Notes: generated by a model from the letters alone, not told the origin. A stretch of 64,000 bases of DNA from DASQPR01 sp963727415 (GCA_963727415.1 CAVSGF010000008.1:220550-284549); one strand, 5' to 3'. Shown: positions 8,791-17,045, counted from the stretch's first letter. Program-made: numbers and translations.

Positions 8791-9207
8791 CAGGGTTCAT
8801 GATCGTGTCCGGCCGGCAGCACCTGGCAGAGGCCGGCCGGAGACGATCGTGCAAGTTCGGATCACAGTTGGATCGCCATCGGCCGGGCGACCGAATGCGT
8901 GCCTCCCGGGCGCGAGCGAGTCCGTGATCGAGTAGCCCCGGTCGGGCCGGAGGCTCGGATCATGACGGCTCGGATCATGACGGCTCGGATCATGGTGGCT
9001 CGGATCATGGTGGCTCGGATCATGACGGCTGGGCGGCCCAGATGATGGCGGCTCGGCTCCTGGCCGTTGACGCCGCCACCGACGCCGACCGCGACGACCG
9101 GCGAACGGCACGGTGCGGGGCCGGCACGGCCGCTTGGCCGGAACGATGCCCGGCAGGCAGAAGGTGACCAGGGTCTCCTCGCGAGCACCTAAGCTAAGCG
9201 TGACCGC
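8791..9207. other. Non-coding gap carrying a 15 bp tandem array
   Basis: Between the DUF1810 gene and the kinase promoter no frame on either strand looks coding. The dominant structure is the 15 bp array at 8952-9026. A 60 bp stretch after 9190 is distinctly AT-richer than its surroundings. Confidence 0.4.
8952..9026. repeat. 15 bp tandem array, five copies
   Basis: Five perfect-register copies of ggctcggatcatgac, with two copies ending in ggt instead of gac. The array lies in an intergenic region although its unit length is divisible by three. Confidence 0.9.
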
Positions 9208-9252
9208 GAAATGTCTTTATGTAGTGTTAGCGTGGATAAAGCATGACATTTC
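9208..9252. promoter_or_regulatory. AT-rich interrupted inverted repeat upstream of the kinase gene
   Basis: Outer arms GAAATGTC (9208-9215) and GACATTTC (9245-9252) are perfect complements. Inner arms TTTAT (9216-9220) and ATAAA (9236-9240) also pair, with a 4 nt bulge (gcat) on one side. The element lies about 100 bp before the kinase start in an otherwise very GC-rich region. It could be a regulator-binding site or a cruciform. It is too far upstream to be in a leaderless mRNA. Confidence 0.5.
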
Positions 9253-9339
9253 TCCCAAGCGGGTGGATCCGCCCGGCGGCTGCGCCGAATTAGCGCGAAA
9301 TCGAGACCGTGAACCAGCATGATCGTGCCTAAGCGCGGG

Positions 9340-9345
9340 TAGCTT
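9340..9345 (+). promoter_or_regulatory. TAGCTT -10 box, leaderless promoter of the Ser/Thr kinase gene
   Basis: Ends 7 nt before the ATG at 9353. The same hexamer is used before the genes at 11012 and 20659. Confidence 0.55.
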
Positions 9346-9352
9346 CGCGAGG

Positions 9353-10825
9353 ATGGAACCCGCAGACCTGATCGCCGGCCGATATCGCCTGGTGGAGCCG
9401 ATCGCGGCGGGCGGCATGGGCGACGTGTGGCGCGCGCATGACGAAGTGCTGAACCGCCCGGTCGCGATCAAGGCGATGCGCTCGGAAATGCGAGACGACG
9501 CTACCTTCGGCGAGCGATTCCGCCACGAAGCCCGATCCATCGCCGCACTGGATCATCCGGGCGTCGTCTCGGTGTACGACTACGGCGAGGTCGGCGACGG
9601 CGCGCACGGGTACGCGTACCTGGTCATGGAGTTTGTCGACGGGGAGTCGCTCGGAGCGCGCATGGCCCGGGAAGGCCGGCTGGGCACGGCCGCCACCATG
9701 GACGTGGTCGCCCAGGTGGCCCGCGCGCTGCAGGCGGTTCATGACGCGGGGATCATCCACCGGGACGTGAAGCCCGACAACGTGTTGATCGACTCTACTG
9801 GCCGAGCGGTTCTGGTCGACTTCGGCGTGGCGCGATCGGGAACCTCCGGCGATCTCACCGGGACCGGACAGGTCATCGGCACGGCCCGGTACATGGCGCC
9901 GGAGCAGGTGTCGCGGCTGCCCCTGTCACCGGCGACCGATCTCTACGCGCTGGGTGCGGTGGCCTATCACTGCCTCGCCGGCCGCCCACCGTTCGACGGC
10001 ACCAACCCGATCACGATCGCGCTGAGCCAGCTCAGCGATGAGCCGGAACCGCTGCCGCGTGACGTGCCGCCGGCGGTTCGCGGAGTGGTCATGACGGCGC
10101 TGGCGAAAGACCCCGATGATCGCTTTGCCGCCGCGTCCGAGATGGCCGCGTCGGCGGACGCCGCTAGGGCCACAATCGCCGCTGCCGCGAGCGCCGGTGA
10201 GGGCGACGAGACGATTGGCGCGATGCCGACCGTTCGTCACCCCGCGTTCGGCGAGGCGCCGACGATCGCGATTCGCGCGACCGCGGCGGTACGGCCGGTA
10301 GCCCGCCCGGGCACGGGCGGCACCATGACGATGCCGGCCGCGTACGCCGGGCCGGGCGGAGCGCCCGTTCGTCCACGCCGACGGCTGATGGCGTCATTGC
10401 TCGGTGCGCTCGCGCTGGTTGTCGCCGGCGTGGTCGCGGCGGTCAGCCTGTCCGGAGGCGCCGGAGGGCGCGGCCCATCCGGCTCGCAGACGTCCACCCG
10501 CAGACCCAGCCCGAGTTCCAGTTCGTCATGGCAGTTCGGTACGAGCGACTCCGGATCGTCCGGCGGGTCCTCCAGCCCGTCTGCGGGCTCGCCTTCCGCC
10601 TCGCCGTCGGGGTCGGGGTCGGCCCAGGCTTCGGCATCCGCCCCGCCTGCGGGGTCGGGGTCGGGGTCGGGTTCGGGCTCGGGGAATCCGTCCAACGCGC
10701 CGTCGCCGTCGGACAGCGGCTCGCAGCCGTCCGGAAAGTCCGGTCCGTCCACGACGTCCTCTAGCTCGTCGGGTTCTTCCGGCTCATCCCCGTCGTCCGG
10801 CCCCTCGGGGGGTTCGGGTTCGTGA
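9353..10825 (+). CDS. Transmembrane Ser/Thr protein kinase (Pkn type)
   Basis: A 490-residue Hanks-type kinase. The N-terminal catalytic domain (about 9-270) has a glycine loop (IAAGGMGDVW), the VAIK lysine at ~40, the HRDVKPDN catalytic loop (Asp ~137), DFG at ~156-158 and the GTARYMAPEQ activation segment. A single membrane helix follows at about 343-365. The last ~125 residues are an extracytoplasmic low-complexity tail of Ser, Gly and Pro with no sensor fold such as PASTA. The kinase therefore probably autophosphorylates and signals inward, but what it senses is not visible. It is monocistronic by spacing. The leaderless promoter TAGCTT and an AT-rich inverted repeat lie upstream. Confidence 0.92.
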   Translation: MEPADLIAGRYRLVEPIAAGGMGDVWRAHDEVLNRPVAIKAMRSEMRDDATFGERFRHEARSIAALDHPGVVSVYDYGEVGDGAHGYAYLVMEFVDGESLGARMAREGRLGTAATMDVVAQVARALQAVHDAGIIHRDVKPDNVLIDSTGRAVLVDFGVARSGTSGDLTGTGQVIGTARYMAPEQVSRLPLSPATDLYALGAVAYHCLAGRPPFDGTNPITIALSQLSDEPEPLPRDVPPAVRGVVMTALAKDPDDRFAAASEMAASADAARATIAAAASAGEGDETIGAMPTVRHPAFGEAPTIAIRATAAVRPVARPGTGGTMTMPAAYAGPGGAPVRPRRRLMASLLGALALVVAGVVAAVSLSGGAGGRGPSGSQTSTRRPSPSSSSSWQFGTSDSGSSGGSSSPSAGSPSASPSGSGSAQASASAPPAGSGSGSGSGSGNPSNAPSPSDSGSQPSGKSGPSTTSSSSSGSSGSSPSSGPSGGSGS

Positions 10826-10999
10826 TCCGGGTCCGTGTCGGGCGCTTTGGCGATTCCGGGTCCGGTATCGGGTCGTCCGGTACCACGAGTACCATATGTC
10901 CTCGTCTGTGCCGGTCGTCCGGTAGCTAGCCTCCGGAGGCTCCGTTACGACGAACCCGCCGTGACGAGTCGTCGCATTCCATCGTCCGGGCCAGCGCGG

Positions 11000-11005
11000 T
11001 AGCTT
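11000..11005 (+). promoter_or_regulatory. TAGCTT -10 box, leaderless promoter of the gene at 11012
   Basis: Ends 6 nt before the GTG start; no Shine-Dalgarno in between. Confidence 0.5.
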
Positions 11006-11011
11006 CGTCCG

Positions 11012-11440
11012 GTGACGACATACACCGCACAAGTAGGGCCGGATAACGCTGCGCGGCTCGCGGTCGCCGGCCCCGACGGTGTGGCGCTGTTCCAGGAACT
11101 GCCCGGCGGCGTGGTACAGATTAACGATCTTGAAAGGCTGCGCGGACGATCGTCGGACCAGGACGGGTACCTCACCGACGATGACGAGGGCCTGCAGATC
11201 TGGATCGATGGGGAAAGCTATCCAGTCTTCAATGACTACGAGGCGGCCGTCGCCGAGGCGATGGGCCTGCAGACGCAGTACGCGCAGGCGAAGCATGCCT
11301 TCGAGCGGGCCACCCGGCGGTACGGCGAGGCGGTTGCCCGAGTGGCCGAGTTGGCGAGCAGCCGGGCCGACGCCGCGGCGGCGCTCGGAATCGATGAAGC
11401 GACCGTCGACTCGCTGATATCCGCTGCCGCCAGCTCGTAG
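11012..11440 (+). CDS. Hypothetical soluble protein
   Basis: A 142-residue acidic protein I do not recognise. The first ~70 residues look like beta strands (YTAQVG, AARLAVAG, VALFQELPGG, LQIWIDGESYPVF). The rest is an Ala/Arg/Glu-rich amphipathic helix that could be a coiled coil (about 85-125), followed by a short helix ending DEATVDSLISAAAS. Third codon positions are strongly G/C and the start is supported by the leaderless -10 box, so the gene is real. It stands between the kinase and an NTF2-like gene on the same strand; no functional link is evident. Confidence 0.65.
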   Translation: MTTYTAQVGPDNAARLAVAGPDGVALFQELPGGVVQINDLERLRGRSSDQDGYLTDDDEGLQIWIDGESYPVFNDYEAAVAEAMGLQTQYAQAKHAFERATRRYGEAVARVAELASSRADAAAALGIDEATVDSLISAAASS

Positions 11441-11490
11441 ACCACGGAACGTCTGGGCGGGTGGTGCCTCCCGTTCGGAAGGGAAAGCAC

Positions 11491-11865
11491 ATGCCGGAGC
11501 TCATCGACGCGCCCACCGGGTTCGTCCGCGCCTACGAGCAGGCGACCAACAGCCACGACATCGCACGGCTGGCACCGCTTATCGCGCCCGATGCCGTCTA
11601 CTGGTTCTCCGACGGATCACACCGCGGCCGCGACGCCGTGCTGGCCGCCATAGCCGATACCTTCGCCACCATCCGCGACGAGGTCTACCGGATCGACGAG
11701 TTGGAGTGGATCGCCGTCGACCACGACCACGCGGTCTGCCGCTACCGCTTCGCCTGGACCGGAACCGTCAACGGACAACCGAGGTCAGGCAGTGGACGAG
11801 GAACCAACGTGCTCGTCAATATCGACGGCACCTGGCAGATGCTTCACGAGCATCTCAGCACATGA
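11491..11865 (+). CDS. NTF2-fold / SnoaL-like nuclear-transport-factor-2 family protein
   Basis: A 124-residue protein with the standard order of this fold: N-terminal helix (TGFVRAYEQATNSHDIARLAPL), APDAVYWF strand, RGRDAVLAAIADTF helix, then the antiparallel sheet including AVCRYRFAWTGTVNG and the closing VNIDGTWQMLHEHLS. Such domains bind or isomerise small molecules, or act as immunity or scaffold domains; no catalytic pair can be assigned. The ATG at 11491 is chosen because a GGAAGGG Shine-Dalgarno sits about 8 nt upstream; the longer GTG-initiated frame lacks one. Confidence 0.8.
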   Translation: MPELIDAPTGFVRAYEQATNSHDIARLAPLIAPDAVYWFSDGSHRGRDAVLAAIADTFATIRDEVYRIDELEWIAVDHDHAVCRYRFAWTGTVNGQPRSGSGRGTNVLVNIDGTWQMLHEHLST

Positions 11866-11955
11866 TCAATCGAGTACCGCTCCACAAGGTTTTGCTCCCG
11901 CCAGCACACAGTTGCTCCCGCCATCACGGAGTCGGATCATCTGACAGGCACGCTT

Positions 11956-12006
11956 ACGCTCCGAACCCCGGGACGCTCCGAACCTCGGGACGCTCCGAAC
12001 CCCGGA
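11956..12006. repeat. 17 bp tandem array, three copies
   Basis: Three contiguous copies of a unit with consensus acgctccgaaccccggg, with 1-2 mismatches, between the NTF2-like gene and the DUF222 gene. A shorter repeat (tgctcccgcca, two copies) lies just upstream at about 11895-11925. Confidence 0.85.
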
Positions 12007-12100
12007 ACGCCGACACGACATCGAAAAGCTCTCGAAGATTCTCCGCGCTGGCATCGATATACATCGCTGGATTGTCGTACCTGGGTGAGATGGTGTTCGG

Positions 12101-13537
12101 GTGGGAGAGACGCGGGTTGATTGCGTGCCGAGCGGCGCGGCCAGGCCCTTTGACGCGCCTACGGGCACGGCGCCTGCGGGCGCGGCGCCCGCTGGTGCCG
12201 CCCGCGCATCCCACAGCGAGCCCGCGACCGAGATGTCGGGGCCGGTCGATCTGATCGCCGCGCTTGACGAGCTGGTGCCGCTAGTGGCGACCGCGACGCA
12301 ACGCGCCGGCTACGGGCTGCCGGATCTGGCGCTGCCGGAAGTGTTGTCGAGGGCTCAGCGCCTGATCGCAATGCTGACCTCGCTATCGGCGGTGGTGGTG
12401 GGCGAGATGAGCGGGCGGGGGATTCCAGCACAGCTGGGCTACCGGTCGGCGAAGTCGTGGTTGCGAGATGCGGGCCTCATGTCGGCTTACCACGCGCGGC
12501 AATTGGCGAGGCTTGCGGCGACCGCCGACCAGCAGCCGTCCGTAGGCGCGGCGCTGGCAGCCGGAGCCGTCACCGCCGACCAGGCAGACGCGATCGGTGA
12601 TGTGCTGGCGGATCTCCGATCCCGGGTCGATCCGACCATCGTGGCGGCCGCCGAGCAGAGATTGCTGGCGTGCGCCGGTTCGCTTGGACCGGAGCAGCTG
12701 TCGGTTGCCGGGTCCCGAGTGGTCGCGCATGTGGCACCGGAGATTGCGGACGAGCAGGATGCGCGGGCGCTGGAACGCGCCGAGCAGCGAGCCCGCATTG
12801 ATCGACAGCTGACGCTCAGCCCGGATCGACCGAATCATCGGGTGCGGATCAGCGGCTGGCTGACGCCTGAGATGGCGGCGACCGTGACGACGGCACTCGC
12901 GCCGTTGGCGGTCAAGCGGCCCCGCCTCGACGGCGTGGAGATCGACGATCGCAGCGCGGCCCAGCGTCGAGCCGATGCGTTGGAGGAGCTGTGCCGAACC
13001 GCGCTCGCCGGTGACGGCGCGCAGCGTGCCGGTGTGCCGCCGGACCGTGCGCAGCTCGCGGTCACCGTCGACTTTGACCTACTGGCCGGACAACTCGGAT
13101 CGGGGGTCTTGGATAGCGGTTTCGCGATCACCCCGGAAAGCGTGCGGCGGCTGGCATGTGACGCCCGAATCCTTCCCGTGGTCATGAACGGTGCCGGCCA
13201 GGTGCTTGACCTGGGCCGCGCTCAGCGCACCTGGTCCGGTCCGGCACGCAACGCAGTCATCGTCCGGGACTGCGGCTGCGTCTTTCCTGGCTGCGACCGC
13301 CCGCCGAGCGCGTGCGAGGTGCACCACATTGAGTTCTGGAGCTGTGGCGGCCGCACCGACCTGGCTAACGGCGCTCTGTTGTGCGCGTTTCACCACTACT
13401 TGATTCATCATTCGGATTGGCAACTCGCGATGAGCGTGGCCGGTGTGCCGGAGGTGATACCGCCGGTCTGGATCGACCCCGTTCGGACACCGCGCCGCAA
13501 CGACTACCACCAATCGGTGCGCAGGCGAAGACCGTGA
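12101..13537 (+). CDS. DUF222 / HNH endonuclease-domain protein (13E12 repeat family)
   Basis: A 478-residue protein. DUF222 spans about residues 45-350. A C-terminal HNH domain follows with a Cys pair (CGCVFPGC), the ExHHIEFW core, an Asn in TDLANGALLC and the final HH-x-x-IHH. This architecture is the actinobacterial 13E12/REP family, often present in many copies per genome. A DNA-cutting role is inferred from the HNH motif only; family biology is poorly known. The first ~40 residues are Ala/Pro/Gly-rich. The GTG at 12101 is the longest option, and a start nearer the MSGPVDLIAALDEL segment (residue 45) is equally possible. High copy number makes these genes common sites of homologous misassembly. 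Confidence 0.85.
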   Translation: MGETRVDCVPSGAARPFDAPTGTAPAGAAPAGAARASHSEPATEMSGPVDLIAALDELVPLVATATQRAGYGLPDLALPEVLSRAQRLIAMLTSLSAVVVGEMSGRGIPAQLGYRSAKSWLRDAGLMSAYHARQLARLAATADQQPSVGAALAAGAVTADQADAIGDVLADLRSRVDPTIVAAAEQRLLACAGSLGPEQLSVAGSRVVAHVAPEIADEQDARALERAEQRARIDRQLTLSPDRPNHRVRISGWLTPEMAATVTTALAPLAVKRPRLDGVEIDDRSAAQRRADALEELCRTALAGDGAQRAGVPPDRAQLAVTVDFDLLAGQLGSGVLDSGFAITPESVRRLACDARILPVVMNGAGQVLDLGRAQRTWSGPARNAVIVRDCGCVFPGCDRPPSACEVHHIEFWSCGGRTDLANGALLCAFHHYLIHHSDWQLAMSVAGVPEVIPPVWIDPVRTPRRNDYHQSVRRRRP

Positions 13538-13761
13538 CCCGGCCGGTGGCGCCGGGACCGGCCGAATGATTTGAGGCTCCTGATGATTTGAAGCTTCCAT
13601 GACACCAGCCGGGTCCGTGGCTGGTGCGGTCCGCCGCGCGCTCGCGCACGGAATGGCTGGATACCACGAATCGGATTGGACCGCCACGCAGTCGGCCGCG
13701 GGTGCGGGCCATTGCGGCGCACCCGTGGAGCCGCCGCGGTTCGGTGAGCACGAAGGGCAGA
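13538..13761. other. Intergenic region, no gene seen
   Basis: Left part of the 345 bp gap between the DUF222/HNH and DinB genes. Open frames here are arginine/proline-rich and unconserved in style. The right part holds the 17 bp array. Confidence 0.3.
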
Positions 13762-13829
13762 TGTGCACGAACGGTTGGTGTGCACGAACGGTTGGTGTGC
13801 ACGAACGGTTGGTGTGCACGAACGGCCTG
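13762..13829. repeat. 17 bp tandem array, four copies
   Basis: Consecutive copies of tgtgcacgaacggttgg begin at 13762, 13779, 13796 and 13813, the last one diverged. The period is not a multiple of three, so it cannot be an in-frame protein repeat. It ends about 55 bp before the DinB gene. Confidence 0.9.
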
Positions 13830-13882
13830 GCGTGCATGAAGGACAGGGAGCGCATGGAGTCCATATGGCAGGCTCATAATCC

Positions 13883-14470
13883 ATGATCGACGATTTCGCG
13901 AAGGAATATCTCCATGACGACTTGCGGTGGATACGCAAGGCGATGGTCTGGAAGCTCGACGGGCTTTCCGAGTACGACATTCGCCGGCCGCTGACTCGTA
14001 CCGGCACCAATCTTCTCGGCCTGATCAAGCACCTGTCCACCTGGGAGGCCAGATACTTCGGTGAGGTCTTCGACCGGCCGTCTCCCGGACCGCTGCCGAG
14101 ATGGGACGACGCCACCACACGCGGCGCCGATATGTGGGCGACCGAGCACGAGACGCGCGAGGAGATCATCGACCGCTACCAGCGCGCGTGGCGGCATTCG
14201 GACGCGACGATCGAGGTTCTCGCCATTGACGCACCCGGTTATGTGCCATGGTGGCCGCGGCCCAACGTAAAGCTGTTCAACGTCATGGTCCACATGCTCA
14301 CCGAGACCAGCCGACATGCGGGACACGCCGACATCCTGCGTGAACAGCTCGATGGCTCGACGGGTGGCTCGGCCGAGACCGCCGGACCGCAACGCGACGA
14401 TGCCTTCTGGCAGGCCCGGTGCGAGAAGATCACACGAGCCGCCCGAGCGGCGGTATCACGCCCTCGATGA
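13883..14470 (+). CDS. DinB-fold (DUF664) protein, putative thiol-dependent transferase
   Basis: A 195-residue protein of the DinB/YfiT four-helix superfamily. The DUF664 pattern is clear: WIRKAMVWKLDGLSEYDIRRPLT, then NLLGLIKHLSTWEARYFGEVF with a first metal-ligand His, and MLTETSRHAGHADILREQ with the HxxxH metal pair. Members bind a divalent metal and several use mycothiol or bacillithiol. The substrate is unknown. A second DUF664 gene lies at 29421 and a TIGR03086 relative at 55731. Confidence 0.85.
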   Translation: MIDDFAKEYLHDDLRWIRKAMVWKLDGLSEYDIRRPLTRTGTNLLGLIKHLSTWEARYFGEVFDRPSPGPLPRWDDATTRGADMWATEHETREEIIDRYQRAWRHSDATIEVLAIDAPGYVPWWPRPNVKLFNVMVHMLTETSRHAGHADILREQLDGSTGGSAETAGPQRDDAFWQARCEKITRAARAAVSRPR

Positions 14471-14656
14471 CAGCGGCGGCGCCATGTCGGTCGCGACGCC
14501 TCCGTTTTTGCGGCGTCCGGGCGTGGGCGACCCGACTCCATGGCCCAGCCAAATGCGCCACGCCGCGCGCGGCTGGGGGAGCAGCATGAAGTGGCGGGAA
14601 TGACCGGCGCGCTAGCGGGAAATAGTTGACGACGCAAGCATGTTGTTGGGGGCTAC

Positions 14657-15877
14657 ATGGCGCCCACGACGGGCGTTCATCGAGCAGAGGTGGCGACAAC
14701 GGCGATGCAGTTTGGAATCTTTACGGTCGGCGACGTGACCCAGGACCCGACGACGGGCCGGACGATCAGCGAGCATGATCGGATCAAGGCGATGGTCGCG
14801 ATCGCGCTCAAGGCCGAAGAGGTCGGCCTCGACGTGTTCGCCATGGGCGAGCATCACAACCCGCCCTTCGTTCCGTCGTCGCCGACCACGATGCTCGGCT
14901 ACATCGCGGCCCGGACCGAACGGCTGCTGCTGTCCACGTCGACCACCCTCATCACGACCAACGACCCGGTCAAGATCGCCGAGGACTACGCAATGCTCCA
15001 GCACCTGGCCGACGGCCGGGTGGACCTGATGATGGGCCGCGGCAACACCGGACCCGTATACCCGTGGTTCGGCCAGGACATCCGCAACGGGATCGATCTG
15101 GCCATCGAAAACTACGCGCTGCTTCACCGGTTGTGGCGTGAGGACGTGGTGGACTGGGCCGGCAAGTTCCGCACCCCGTTGCAGTCATTCACATCGACGC
15201 CGCGTCCGCTCGACGGCGTGCCGCCGTTCGTCTGGCATGGCTCGATTCGCAGCCCGGAGATCGCCGAACAGGCCGCCTACTACGGCGACGGTTTCTTCGC
15301 CAACCACATCTTCTGGCCCAAGGAGCACACCCAGAAGATGGTCGGGCTCTATCGGAGGCGGTTCGAGCACTACGGCCACGGCGCGGCCGACCAGGCGATC
15401 GTCGGGCTCGGCGGCCAGGTCTTCATGCGGCGCAACTCGCAGGACGCGGTCCGGGAGTTCCGGCCGTACTTCGACAACGCCCCGGTCTACGGCCACGGGC
15501 CATCGCTTGAGGAGTTCACCGCGCAGACGCCACTTACCGTGGGAAGCCCGCAGCAGGTCATTGACCGTACCCTCGGATTCCGTGACTACGTCGGCGACTA
15601 TCAGCGGCAGCTGTTTCTGGTCGATCATGCCGGGCTGCCGCTGAAGGTGGTGCTGGAACAGCTCGATCTGCTCGGCGAGGAGGTGATTCCGGTGCTGCGG
15701 AAGGAGTTCGACGCGGTGCGACCGGCACACGTACCGGAAGCTCCGACCCACGGGTCTCTCGTGGCGAAGGCGGCGTCGCTGGTCGCGAAGGCGGCGTCGC
15801 CGGTTGAGACGACGGGGTCGGCCGCGGCAGACGCGGGCTCGGCCATCACCAGCGCAGGCCCGGAGGCGAGCGCATGA
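14657..15877 (+). CDS. LLM-class flavin-dependent monooxygenase (CE1758 family)
   Basis: A luciferase-like flavoprotein of about 390-406 residues. The start MQFGIFTVGDVTQDP, the FAMGEHHNPPF active-site strand, the DLMMGRGNTGPVYPWFG loop and GSPQQVIDRTLGFRDYVGD near the C-terminus identify the CE1758 subfamily, which occurs beside a CE1759-type FMN reductase, as here. It likely oxidises a small organic compound with reduced FMN from its partner. Start choice: ATG 14657 has a GGGGG site about 5 nt upstream, while ATG 14705 begins exactly at the conserved N-terminus but lacks one. The last ~50 residues are a low-complexity Ala/Ser/Thr tail with a repeated SLVAKAAS block. Confidence 0.88.
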   Translation: MAPTTGVHRAEVATTAMQFGIFTVGDVTQDPTTGRTISEHDRIKAMVAIALKAEEVGLDVFAMGEHHNPPFVPSSPTTMLGYIAARTERLLLSTSTTLITTNDPVKIAEDYAMLQHLADGRVDLMMGRGNTGPVYPWFGQDIRNGIDLAIENYALLHRLWREDVVDWAGKFRTPLQSFTSTPRPLDGVPPFVWHGSIRSPEIAEQAAYYGDGFFANHIFWPKEHTQKMVGLYRRRFEHYGHGAADQAIVGLGGQVFMRRNSQDAVREFRPYFDNAPVYGHGPSLEEFTAQTPLTVGSPQQVIDRTLGFRDYVGDYQRQLFLVDHAGLPLKVVLEQLDLLGEEVIPVLRKEFDAVRPAHVPEAPTHGSLVAKAASLVAKAASPVETTGSAAADAGSAITSAGPEASA

Positions 15878-16488
15878 GCCGCCGGTCCTTGGTCGTCGTC
15901 TCGGCCGGTCTAAACCAGCCGTCGTCTACCCGGTTGCTTGCCGACCAGCTCAGCGCGGCCGCCGTTGCCGCGCTGGACCGGCTCGGTGCGGAGACCGATG
16001 TCACCGTTCTCGAGCTACGGGACTTCGCACGCGACGTGACGAACAACCTGGTAACCGGCTTCCCGTCGGAGCCGCTGAAGGCGGCGTTGGACTCGGTGGC
16101 GAGCGCTAACGGCGTCATCGCGGTGACGCCCACGTTCCGGGGTTCGTTCAGCGGGCTGTTCAAGTCGTTCCTGGACGTGCTGGATGATCAGGCGCTTGTC
16201 GGCACGCCGGTGCTGCTCGGCGCGACCGGAGGGACGGCGCGGCACTCGCTGATGTTGGAACACGCGGTCCGGCCGGTCTTCGTCTACCTGCGCGCGGTGG
16301 TGGTACCGACGTCGGTTTTCGCCGCCACCGATGACTGGGGCGGCGGGCCGCAACTGGCGCCGCTACGTGCCCGGATCGACCGGGCGGCGGGTGAGCTGGC
16401 GGCCGAGGTCATCCGGTGCGAGCCGGCCGGCGCTGCGGATCCGTTCGAGCTGACGACATCCTTCGATCAGCTGCTCGCCGGCGAGTAG
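15874..16488 (+). CDS. NADPH-dependent FMN reductase (CE1759 family)
   Basis: A 204-residue flavodoxin-like protein. The phosphate-binding start (SLVVVSAGLNQPSSTRLLAD), the central VTPTFRGSFSGLFKSFLD and the LLGATGGTARHSLMLEHAVRP strand-loop match FMN reductases that feed CE1758-type monooxygenases. The ATGA overlap with the upstream LLM gene indicates translational coupling, so the two should form a two-component monooxygenase. A VOC-family gene follows about 60 bp downstream. Confidence 0.9.
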   Translation: MSRRSLVVVSAGLNQPSSTRLLADQLSAAAVAALDRLGAETDVTVLELRDFARDVTNNLVTGFPSEPLKAALDSVASANGVIAVTPTFRGSFSGLFKSFLDVLDDQALVGTPVLLGATGGTARHSLMLEHAVRPVFVYLRAVVVPTSVFAATDDWGGGPQLAPLRARIDRAAGELAAEVIRCEPAGAADPFELTTSFDQLLAGE

Positions 16489-16535
16489 CGCCCGGTGAAC
16501 AAGGAGTAGCGAACCCCGAACCCCGAACAGGAAAC

Positions 16536-16574
16536 GACGAACAGAGACGATGAACAGAGACGATGAACAGGAAA
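16536..16574. repeat. 13 bp direct repeat duplicating the VOC start codon region
   Basis: Two contiguous copies of ga(c/t)gaacagagac are followed by a third, altered copy (gatgaacaggaaac). Each later copy contains an ATG. The VOC start codon therefore lies inside the array, giving alternative starts out of frame with each other. Confidence 0.75.
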
Positions 16575-16966
16575 CAGCGAGACGGGTGAGACGCTTGCAG
16601 CTACGAGTAGCCCGGCAGACCGGGCGTCTGGAGCAAGTGGTGGCGTTCTATCGCGACGGCCTGGATCTGCCTGAGATCGGGCGGTTCTCCGGTCACGACG
16701 GATACGACGGTGTCATGCTCGGCGTGCCTGGTACCGGCGCGCATCTGGAGTTCACCGCGACCGGCCACATTCGGCCGCCGGTGGCGCACGTCGAGGACCT
16801 GCTCGTGCTCTACGTCGGCAGCCAGGCCGAGGTGGAGCGGCTGGTACGGCAGTCAGGCGCCGAGCCGGTGCCGAGCGCCAACCCGTACTGGGATCGGTTC
16901 GGGGTCACGCTCACCGATCCGGACGGGTTCCGGGTGGTGCTGGTGGCCCGCGAATGGACCGGCTGA
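16550..16966 (+). CDS. VOC (glyoxalase/dioxygenase fold) family protein
   Basis: A single-domain VOC protein of about 125-138 residues: LQLRVARQTGRLEQVVAFYRDGLDLPEIG opening helix, HLEFT metal-strand near residue 65 and the closing FGVTLTDPDGFRVVLVAREW strand. VOC proteins use a metal for isomerase, dioxygenase or resistance chemistry; the substrate cannot be read. The ATG at 16550 falls inside the 13 bp repeat. An internal start just before the LQLRVAR strand would also give a complete domain. It follows the two-component monooxygenase on the same strand and may act on its product, which is inference only. Confidence 0.8.
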   Translation: MNRDDEQETARRVRRLQLRVARQTGRLEQVVAFYRDGLDLPEIGRFSGHDGYDGVMLGVPGTGAHLEFTATGHIRPPVAHVEDLLVLYVGSQAEVERLVRQSGAEPVPSANPYWDRFGVTLTDPDGFRVVLVAREWTG

Positions 16967-16977
16967 GCGGACGAACC

Positions 16978-17013
16978 GGCCCGGATCCACCCGTTGGCCC
17001 GGATCCACCCGTC
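16978..17013. repeat. 18 bp direct repeat, two copies
   Basis: Two adjacent near-identical copies of ggcccggatccacccgtt in the short gap between the convergent VOC and VWA genes. Confidence 0.75.
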
Positions 17014-17045
17014 GGCTCGGACTGGCCTGGCTCGGGCGGACCAAC

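Noticed and set aside
7424..8854. Long minus-strand open frame opposite ppgK and DUF1810
   Set aside because: Arg/Pro/Ser-rich shadow of two well-supported plus-strand genes; third positions follow the plus genes.
12101..13537. DUF222/HNH gene as a homing endonuclease or mobile element
   Set aside because: No flanking repeats, transposase or intron features; the family is a common chromosomal paralogue set.
7432..13829. Tandem arrays as possible CRISPRs
   Set aside because: Units are contiguous with no unique spacers and no cas genes are present.
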